A stretch of 5,673 nt of DNA from Bacillota bacterium (GTDB lineage Bacteria; Bacillota; Bacilli; Bacillales_B; DSM-18226): NCBI GenBank assembly GCA_021821235.1, contig JAKACS010000251.1, positions 1 through 5,673 on the forward strand, read 5' to 3'. The first letter of the stretch is position 1; each line of letters opens with the position of its first letter. The translations under genes and the position numbers were made by a program. Of this stretch, positions 1 through 3,964 are shown in pieces. The notes beneath the pieces were generated by a model. It was given only the letters and a program-made list of their open reading frames with translations, ran no database searches and was not told the origin of the DNA.

Positions 1-1
1 T

Positions 2-1141
2 TTGATGGCAACAAACGATGTGCCGCATTTTGATCGTGCTCCCTATGACGGGTTTGCCATTCGCAGTGTGGATACAAGCATTGCATCACTATCAAACTCC
101 ATCGAATTGGAAGTGATTGACCATATTGGTGCAGGAGCTGTATCAGAAAAAGTAGTGAAAGAAAACCAAGCTGTTAGAATCATGACAGGTGCAATGATGC
201 CGGAAGGTGCTGACGCCGTCGCTATGCTCGAAGTGGTGCAAACGATTGAAAAAAACGGCAAACCCTTTATTTCAATTAAGCGCAGCTTTAAAAAAGGTGA
301 AAATGTTTCCTTTCGTGCTGAGGATGCAAAAGAAGGCGAAGTGCTGGTGAAAAAGGGGACAAGGATTAACCCTGGTATTCAGGCAATACTCGCAACATTT
401 GGCTATGCGAAAGTTCCTGTCGCCAAAAAACCGATTATTGGTTTATTCGCAACGGGAACAGAATTACTTGAAGTCGATGAACCACTCGTTCCCGGGAAAA
501 TACGCAACAGCAACTCCCATATGATTATCGCGCAAATTGAAAGGGTCGGGGGGGAAGTCCGTTACTTCGGCAAACTGCCTGATGTGTTCGATACATGTTT
601 TGAAGCAGTTAAAGAGGCGATCGAAACAGTGGATCTTCTCATTACCACCGGTGGGGTCTCTGTAGGTGATTTTGATTACTTGCCGGCAATTTATGAAAAG
701 CTCGGAGCAAAAGTGTTGTTCAACAAAGTAGCAATGCGACCTGGAAGTGTAACTACGGTGGCGCAGTACAATGGAAAAATTTTGTTTGGTCTATCCGGCA
801 ATCCATCTGCCTGTTATGTTGGTTTTGAATTGTTTGCCCGCCCAATCATTCGGACAATGCTGTTTTCACCAAAACCGCATTTACGTAAAGAAAAAGCCGT
901 TCTTGGCGCCGATTTTCTAAAAGCAAATCCTTTTACCCGCTTTGTCCGAAGCACAACAATAATCGAGGAAGGCAGACTTAAGGTGTCGCCAAGCGGTGTG
1001 GATAAATCCAATATTATAATGAGTCTTGCAGGTGCCAACTCGTTGATGATTCTTCCTGGCGGCACAAGAGGATATGAAGTGGGAACAGATGTGGAAGTCT
1101 TGCTGCTTGAGGATCAAACCGGCAGTGAGTGGCCTTGGTAA
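2..1141 (+). CDS. moeA: Molybdopterin molybdenumtransferase MoeA, 5'-truncated
   Basis: MoeA inserts molybdate into adenylylated molybdopterin, the last common step in making molybdenum cofactor in the cytoplasm. The visible 379 codons carry the family's landmarks, counted from base 2: DVPHFDRAPYDGFA (6-19), TGAMMPEGAD (62-71), ATGTEL (150-155), RNSNSHMI (168-175), TTGGVSVGDFD (215-225, the MPT-binding core fold), RPG (246-248) and GLSGNPSA (263-270). A C-terminal beta domain follows from about 300 to the end. The family is usually a little over 400 residues, so roughly 40 N-terminal residues lie outside the window; the TTG and ATG codons at the left edge are internal, not the start. The gene overlaps mobB by 13 bp, indicating an operon. 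I see no frameshift or missing motif. The assignment is firm; whether it is one of two moeA paralogues cannot be told here. Confidence 0.95.
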   Translation: MMATNDVPHFDRAPYDGFAIRSVDTSIASLSNSIELEVIDHIGAGAVSEKVVKENQAVRIMTGAMMPEGADAVAMLEVVQTIEKNGKPFISIKRSFKKGENVSFRAEDAKEGEVLVKKGTRINPGIQAILATFGYAKVPVAKKPIIGLFATGTELLEVDEPLVPGKIRNSNSHMIIAQIERVGGEVRYFGKLPDVFDTCFEAVKEAIETVDLLITTGGVSVGDFDYLPAIYEKLGAKVLFNKVAMRPGSVTTVAQYNGKILFGLSGNPSACYVGFELFARPIIRTMLFSPKPHLRKEKAVLGADFLKANPFTRFVRSTTIIEEGRLKVSPSGVDKSNIIMSLAGANSLMILPGGTRGYEVGTDVEVLLLEDQTGSEWPW

Positions 1142-1680
1142 ATCCTTTTATTTTCCAAGTTGTTGGCTATCAAAATAGCGGAAAAACGACGATTGTTACC
1201 ACATTGATAAAGGAATTGAATAAGCTTGAAAGGCAAGTTGCGGTGATTAAGCACCATGGCCATGGGGGCCGGCCTGAACTAGTTGAAACAAAAGATTCTG
1301 TGAAGCATGTCGCTGCTGGAGCTCGAACGGCGATTGTAGAAGGCGGCGGAAGGCTGATTCTGCAAGCGGATCAGCCGTCATGGAGTTTAGCCGAGGAAAT
1401 TCAGCTGATCCGTTTTTTTCAGCCCGATATCATTTTAATTGAAGGCCACAAAAAAGAAGATTATCCAAAACTATTGCTAGTAAAAGAAACAAAAGATCTT
1501 GAATTAGTGCATTTCATTAGCAATATCAAAATTGTACTGGTATGGGAACAAGCTTTGCAACAACAGTTCAAATCCATTTCTTCGGTTCCGTCATTTCTTA
1601 TCAATGACCAGCATGGAATGAACTGGACGGTTCAATACATTGAGGAGCATATAAAACGGATTCACTCCGATTCGAAATAG
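1129..1680 (+). CDS. mobB: Molybdopterin-guanine dinucleotide biosynthesis adaptor MobB
   Basis: MobB is a small P-loop GTP-binding protein that assists MobA in attaching GMP to molybdopterin, giving the MGD form used by nitrate reductases and related enzymes. The 183-residue product has the Walker A loop GYQNSGKTT at 13-21, a conserved basic and histidine-rich KHHGHGG at 41-47, the ETKDSVKHVAAGA segment at 53-65, and DIILIEGHKKEDYPK at 100-114, a typical MobB strand and turn with the conserved Glu-Gly. I chose GTG at 1129 because the hydrophobic first strand and P-loop follow directly. The start lies inside moeA, 13 bp before that stop ends, and only a weak GAGG at 1109-1112 precedes it. Translation is probably coupled to moeA. 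No moaE or moaD follows: a terminator lies 91 bp downstream of the stop. Confidence 0.93.
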   Translation: MALVNPFIFQVVGYQNSGKTTIVTTLIKELNKLERQVAVIKHHGHGGRPELVETKDSVKHVAAGARTAIVEGGGRLILQADQPSWSLAEEIQLIRFFQPDIILIEGHKKEDYPKLLLVKETKDLELVHFISNIKIVLVWEQALQQQFKSISSVPSFLINDQHGMNWTVQYIEEHIKRIHSDSK

Positions 1681-1695
1681 TGACAATTTTGTTAC
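1680..1695. repeat. Imperfect 16-bp dyad just after mobB
   Basis: GTGACAATTTTGTTAC is palindromic except for one position in each arm and the central bases. It overlaps the last base of the mobB stop codon and lies about 30 bp before an isolated TATAAT. The half-sites are spaced wrongly for an FNR box (GTGA and TTAC separated by 8, not 6) and do not fit a Rex site. Its role is unknown and it may be chance in AT-rich DNA. Confidence 0.2.
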
Positions 1696-1726
1696 GATTT
1701 TAAATGCAATTTCCTGCTATTTCCGT

Positions 1727-1732
1727 TATAAT
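1727..1732 (+). promoter_or_regulatory. Isolated consensus -10 hexamer (TATAAT)
   Basis: A perfect TATAAT lies between mobB and its terminator. No good -35 sits 16-18 bp upstream (the bases there read near TGCAAT), and there is no TGn extension. If active, it would start a transcript near 1739 that meets the terminator at 1771-1796, giving an RNA of only about 60 nt. It could equally be a fortuitous AT-rich match. Confidence 0.25.
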
Positions 1733-1770
1733 AGCGATAGGGGATATTATGTTTGTTGATATAGAGTCGG

Positions 1771-1796
1771 AAAAAGAAGGCTGAGGCCTTCTTTTT
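1771..1796 (+). terminator. Intrinsic terminator of the moeA-mobB unit
   Basis: A perfect 11-bp inverted repeat, AAAAAGAAGGC (1771-1781) with GCCTTCTTTTT (1786-1796), closes on the tetraloop TGAG. The descending arm ends in five T residues followed by CTATT. It lies about 90 bp beyond the mobB stop and separates moeA-mobB from the ywiC promoter. Confidence 0.82.
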
Positions 1797-1840
1797 CTAT
1801 TGAAAAGATTAAATAAATTGCCTAAATGGGCTTCGATTAG

Positions 1841-1856
1841 TGTGACATCATTCACT
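1841..1856 (+). promoter_or_regulatory. FNR-binding site upstream of ywiC
   Basis: TGTGACATCATTCACT matches the Bacillus FNR consensus TGTGA-N6-TCACA at nine of ten specified bases; only the last A is T. Its centre is at 1848.5. The ywiC -10 at 1878-1883 predicts a start near 1890, which puts the site at -41.5, the position where FNR activates as a class II factor. A gene for the cognate regulator lies at 2667-3359. The site replaces any recognisable -35, as expected for an activator-dependent promoter. Binding itself is inferred. Confidence 0.82.
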
Positions 1857-1871
1857 TAATTTTTTCGGTTC

Positions 1872-1896
1872 CTCGCTTATAGTAGGGATGAGCGAG
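1872..1896. repeat. Inverted repeat CTCGCT-N13-AGCGAG over the ywiC core promoter
   Basis: CTCGCT at 1872-1877 and AGCGAG at 1891-1896 are exact inverted repeats separated by 13 bp. The spacer holds the -10 hexamer TATAGT (1878-1883), and the predicted start site is near 1890. Because only the right arm would be transcribed, this is not an RNA hairpin; it has the geometry of an operator that could occlude RNA polymerase. I recognise no regulator for it, and a 6-bp arm can arise by chance. Confidence 0.3.
1878..1883 (+). promoter_or_regulatory. -10 element of the ywiC promoter
   Basis: TATAGT differs from the sigma-A consensus at one base. It lies at the correct distance from the FNR box and 26 bp before the ywiC start codon. 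The predicted leader is about 20 nt and contains the Shine-Dalgarno. Confidence 0.62.
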
Positions 1897-1909
1897 AGGA
1901 GGGTGAAGG

Positions 1910-2632
1910 ATGAAACTATTTATACCAAAACAACACGGAGCCTGGGCAATGGTGACGGTGCCCTTTTGGCTTGGTGTAATCGCAGGTGGATTTGTCTGGC
2001 AGGATATTCCGTTTTTTCTTGGATGGGTATTATTATACTTGGCTACCTATCCGATGCTGCTTTTGGTTAAAAAGAAAAAAATGGCCTTCTATACAAGCTG
2101 GACAGTCCGTTATTTGATTCCAGCTGTGCTCTTATTGCTGTTTCCGCTTGCTAAAAATCCAGCCGTTGTTTACTTCGGTTTGTTGATGATACCGTTTTTT
2201 ATTATTAATGCTTTTTATTCTTCCCGAAATAAAGACCGTGCGTTTATCAATGATCTAAGCGCGATTTTTGCTTTTTCTTTTGCCAGTCTGGCAAGCAGTT
2301 TTTTAAGCAGCCGAATCGTTACGAGCGAATCCATCGTTGTTTTTTCCACATCCGTGCTTTTTTTTGTTGGCAGCACTTTTTATGTCAAAACCATGATCCG
2401 CGAAAGAAAGAACCCGCAGTTTAAATGGCTATCCTGGATCTTTCACTTGATCCTTCCGTTGATCTGGCTTGCGTTCGGCTATTGGATCGCAGCGATTGCC
2501 GTTTTGCCCAGTTTATTCAGGGCAGTGGTTTTTTATGGAAAACCGCTTTCAACCAAAAAAGTCGGGATTTATGAAATCATTAATGCTGCAATTTTCTTTG
2601 CGATCACAGCTGTTCAAATCATCGTAAACTAA
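1910..2632 (+). CDS. ywiC: YwiC-family integral membrane protein, function unknown
   Basis: This 240-residue, strongly hydrophobic protein opens with the family signature PKQHGAW (6-12). It has about eight or nine predicted membrane helices (roughly 13-29, 34-53, 68-82, 85-103, 117-133, 141-158, 174-190, 191-207 and 221-239). The connecting loops carry charged family-like patches, RNKDRAFINDL (106-116), YVKTMIRERKN (158-168) and KKVGIYE (216-222). No catalytic motif is evident and no biochemical role can be read from the sequence. The start at 1910 follows AGGAGGGTG (1897-1905) at good spacing. The gene has its own promoter with an FNR box and faces fnr convergently. Its B. subtilis namesake lies in the nar/fnr region and belongs to the anaerobic Fnr regulon. 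A part in nitrate respiration, such as transport or membrane assembly, is inference only. Confidence 0.9.
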   Translation: MKLFIPKQHGAWAMVTVPFWLGVIAGGFVWQDIPFFLGWVLLYLATYPMLLLVKKKKMAFYTSWTVRYLIPAVLLLLFPLAKNPAVVYFGLLMIPFFIINAFYSSRNKDRAFINDLSAIFAFSFASLASSFLSSRIVTSESIVVFSTSVLFFVGSTFYVKTMIRERKNPQFKWLSWIFHLILPLIWLAFGYWIAAIAVLPSLFRAVVFYGKPLSTKKVGIYEIINAAIFFAITAVQIIVN

Positions 2633-2659
2633 AAAAACAGCCTACAGCAGGCTGTTTTT
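2633..2659. terminator. Bidirectional intrinsic terminator between ywiC and fnr
   Basis: AAAAACAGCCT (2633-2643) pairs perfectly with AGGCTGTTTTT (2649-2659) around the loop ACAGC. The top strand ends in T5 and the bottom strand in T7, so the hairpin can stop both convergent genes. It begins right after the ywiC stop and lies 8 bp from the fnr stop. Confidence 0.88.
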
Positions 2660-2666
2660 GCTTTCC

Positions 2667-3359
2667 TTAATCTATTCTGCATATTTCAATTGGGCAGTTT
2701 TCACAGTCAATTTCTACTTTTAAATATTCAAGATCGTGGATGGTGATTGTCCCTTTATCAACAGAGAGAACATTCGCTTTGCGCAAATCACTTAATAATC
2801 GGTTTACCACTTCTCTTGACGTTCCGCAAAAATTTGCTAATTCCTGGTTTGTTAGCGGCAGCTTAATCAAGATGCCATTATCCGTTTTTATTCCATAGCT
2901 ATTGGAGATGCGAATCAAGGTGGAATACAATGCACCTTTTTTTCCATGAAGAACCAAATCACGAAATTTTGTTTGTGATTTTCGGTATTGGAGGCTCATC
3001 CATTTCATAAATTCCAAGGCGAGCGGCAGGTTATGTGACAGCTTATCTTCAAGCGTGTCTTTCATGATTACGGCAACTTCTCCGCTCTCTGTAACCCGTC
3101 CGGTTAATAAATACCGCTCGGATGGGCAAAATAAATCAATCTCGCCAATGAGATCGCCGGTTGTGCACATTCTTAAACTCAATTCTCTACCGTCTGGAAT
3201 CACTTTAGTCAAATGAACCATGCCGCTTTTGACAATAAAAAGTTCATTTGCAAAGCTTCCTTCTTGAAACAAAAAAGTTCCCTTTTCCATTTTTTTTATA
3301 TGATGGACCAATTCGAAAAGTTCACTTATGGATGCTGGTAGCTCTTTGGCCGTTTGCAT
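2667..3359 (-). CDS. fnr: Fnr, oxygen-sensing Crp/Fnr-family transcription regulator
   Basis: Fnr activates anaerobic genes when a [4Fe-4S] cluster is intact. The 230-residue protein has a cyclic-nucleotide-binding-like beta roll (about 20-110), a dimerisation helix (about 112-140) and a winged helix-turn-helix (169-200, LTNQELANFCGTSREVVNR). The recognition helix has the FNR-type E183-x2-N186-R187 pattern that fits TGTGA half-sites. Its C-terminus carries Cys219-x2-Cys222-x4-Cys227. This is the Bacillus arrangement, in which three C-terminal cysteines and an Asp hold the cluster, unlike the N-terminal cysteines of E. coli FNR. The Asp ligand is probably D134 in KFRDL, by analogy with Asp141 of B. 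subtilis. The start ATG at 3357-3359 follows AAAGGTGG at 3374-3367. The gene is slightly shorter at the N-terminus than the 238-residue B. subtilis protein. It appears to be monocistronic, not preceded by narK. Confidence 0.95.
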   Translation of the reverse strand: MQTAKELPASISELFELVHHIKKMEKGTFLFQEGSFANELFIVKSGMVHLTKVIPDGRELSLRMCTTGDLIGEIDLFCPSERYLLTGRVTESGEVAVIMKDTLEDKLSHNLPLALEFMKWMSLQYRKSQTKFRDLVLHGKKGALYSTLIRISNSYGIKTDNGILIKLPLTNQELANFCGTSREVVNRLLSDLRKANVLSVDKGTITIHDLEYLKVEIDCENCPIEICRID

Positions 3360-3447
3360 ATTGTAACCACCTTTATAAGGGGCGAACTGAATCGCTCATT
3401 TAGAATAAACCGTTTTACGGGTCCGCTAACGAAATATTAATAACATC

Positions 3448-3477
3448 ATTATATTGTTTATTTGCAATTGTTCGCAA
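3448..3477 (-). promoter_or_regulatory. Core promoter of fnr
   Basis: On the minus strand TTGCGA (3477-3472), an 18-bp spacer and a perfect TATAAT (3453-3448) form a sigma-A-type promoter with a start near 3441, giving a leader of about 80 nt. Two partial dyads overlap the -35, TTGC-N8-GCAA and ATATTG-N18-CAATAT, and could be operator sites. I find no FNR box here. TTTGTCAT at 3502-3509 only loosely resembles a ResD site. Confidence 0.6.
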
Positions 3478-3557
3478 TATTAGCAGGATTGAATTCATAG
3501 ATTTGTCATAATTACATTTCTATTACCGGGGAAATATTTGTCGAAAGCTGAAAATAG

Positions 3558-3629
3558 AAAAAAGCCCAACCGGAAATAATAAAGTCAACTCGCCTGTACT
3601 CAAAACTAGAACGGGTTTGGGCGCAGTTG
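3558..3629 (-). promoter_or_regulatory. Candidate minus-strand attenuator or small-RNA terminator
   Basis: Read on the minus strand, GCCCAAACC (3622-3614) can pair with GGTTGGGC (3571-3564), leaving one bulged A, and is followed at once by six U residues (3563-3558). A competing helix pairs CAACTGCGCC (3629-3620) with GGCGAGTTG (3594-3586), leaving one bulged G. The two helices share bases 3620-3622 and cannot coexist, the pattern of an antiterminator and terminator. The terminator loop is long, about 42 nt, which weakens the case. I recognise no known riboswitch. It could be a leader of fnr, a roughly 90-nt RNA, or chance. Confidence 0.38.
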
Positions 3630-3654
3630 CTTTAAAATGAACGACTGTCTTCAA

Positions 3655-3683
3655 TTTGTAAGGAGGTATGGAAATTGGGTCAA
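3655..3683 (-). promoter_or_regulatory. Candidate minus-strand promoter inside the yjzC start region
   Basis: On the minus strand TTGACC (3683-3678) and TACAAA (3660-3655) are separated by exactly 17 bp and match the sigma-A boxes at five and four of six bases. A start near 3648 would place the hairpin pair at 3629-3558 within the first 90 nt. The promoter overlaps the yjzC Shine-Dalgarno and first codons, so part of its sequence is constrained by another function and the match may be accidental. Confidence 0.35.
3660..3667 (+). promoter_or_regulatory. Shine-Dalgarno that fixes the yjzC start
   Basis: AAGGAGGT is a perfect ribosome-binding site. It ends 7 nt before TTG at 3675 and directly abuts an ATG at 3668. 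That ATG opens only nine codons before a stop, so the TTG is the real start. Confidence 0.85.
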
Positions 3684-3854
3684 AACCGTCAATTTAAACC
3701 AGGCCAAAAAGCGCCAAATAATGGTGTTTATATTGAAATTGGGGAAACCGGAAGCAATGTCAACAATCCGCAAAAAGTCAAATTAAATGCCGGGGATTCG
3801 TTTCCGGAAACATCCAATCACAACCGCGTTTGGACGTACAGCAGAAAACCATAA
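3675..3854 (+). CDS. yjzC: YjzC-like small protein, function unknown
   Basis: A 59-residue ORF reads [17 protein letters not shown] at its N-terminus and ends VWTYSRKP. It matches what I know of the short YjzC family of Bacillus, including the 59-residue length, the [11 protein letters not shown] motif (7-17), the [12 protein letters not shown] stretch (21-32) and the C-terminal NRVW (50-53). It is polar, without a signal peptide, membrane segment or cysteine, and is probably cytoplasmic. Its role is not known to me. The start is TTG, supported by a perfect Shine-Dalgarno. A terminator follows 16 bp after the stop, so it looks monocistronic, although it lies directly before clpB. No clear promoter is seen upstream. 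Confidence 0.9.
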   Translation: MGQNRQFKPGQKAPNNGVYIEIGETGSNVNNPQKVKLNAGDSFPETSNHNRVWTYSRKP

Positions 3855-3870
3855 GACGGGATAAAACGTT

Positions 3871-3901
3871 GAAAAGTCATCCATGCGGATGGCTTTTCTT
3901 T
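3871..3901 (+). terminator. Intrinsic terminator of yjzC
   Basis: GAAAAGTCATCC (3871-3882) pairs with GGATGGCTTTTC (3887-3898) over 12 bp with one G-U pair and the loop ATGC. It runs into TTTTC and TTTC. The end of the hairpin overlaps the expected -35 zone of clpB, so the two units are packed without spare DNA. Confidence 0.87.
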
Positions 3902-3916
3902 CATACATGCATGGTC

Positions 3917-3922
3917 TATAAT
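3917..3922 (+). promoter_or_regulatory. -10 element of the clpB promoter
   Basis: A perfect TATAAT lies 43 bp before the clpB start. The matching -35 position (3894-3899, TTTTCT) is weak and lies in the yjzC terminator arm. A transcript would start near 3929, placing the CtsR operator immediately downstream. Confidence 0.58.
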
Positions 3923-3931
3923 GGGGTTAAA

Positions 3932-3948
3932 GGTCAAAAAAGGTCAAA
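3932..3948 (+). promoter_or_regulatory. CtsR operator of clpB
   Basis: GGTCAAA-AAA-GGTCAAA is an exact match to the direct heptad repeat with 3-bp spacer bound by CtsR, the class III heat-shock repressor of Firmicutes. It lies just after the predicted start site and touches the Shine-Dalgarno AAGGAG (3949-3954). Bound CtsR would block initiation or early elongation at normal temperature. The ctsR gene itself is not in the window. Confidence 0.92.
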
Positions 3949-3964
3949 AAGGAGTGATCGTTTG

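Larger units (their letters stand above)
3360..3674. other. Intergenic region between divergent fnr and yjzC
   Basis: This 315-bp gap contains no ORF that looks coding. On the minus strand it holds the fnr Shine-Dalgarno, the fnr core promoter, and further upstream a hairpin pair that may form a leader or small RNA. On the plus strand only the yjzC Shine-Dalgarno is convincing. A TAAAAT at 3633-3638 could be a -10 but lacks a -35, so the yjzC promoter remains unlocated. Confidence 0.6.

Noticed and set aside
548..554. Run of seven G in moeA as a possible phase-variable tract or frameshift
   Set aside because: The reading frame is intact through it (RVGGEV is normal MoeA sequence), and a single G7 tract is not enough to propose slippage.
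1680..1695. FNR or Rex operator after mobB
   Set aside because: Half-sites are spaced 8 apart where FNR needs 6, and the arms do not match the Rex consensus TTGTGAA-N4-TTCACAA.
1888..2070. 60-codon plus-strand ORF overlapping the start of ywiC
   Set aside because: It is in another frame, its ATG precedes the strong Shine-Dalgarno, and it is explained by ywiC, whose product is a recognisable family.
3556..3650. RoxS/RsaE-type redox small RNA or a known riboswitch
   Set aside because: The C-rich CCCUUUG-like motifs of that RNA family are absent, and no known aptamer core is recognisable.
3627..3655. Plus-strand promoter TTGCTT-N17-TTCAAT for yjzC
   Set aside because: It would start transcription inside the Shine-Dalgarno, leaving no usable ribosome-binding site, and both boxes match poorly.
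3668..3697. ATG start for yjzC or a regulatory mini-peptide
   Set aside because: The ATG touches the Shine-Dalgarno with no spacing and the frame ends after nine codons, so it is unlikely to be translated well; kept only as a note under yjzC.
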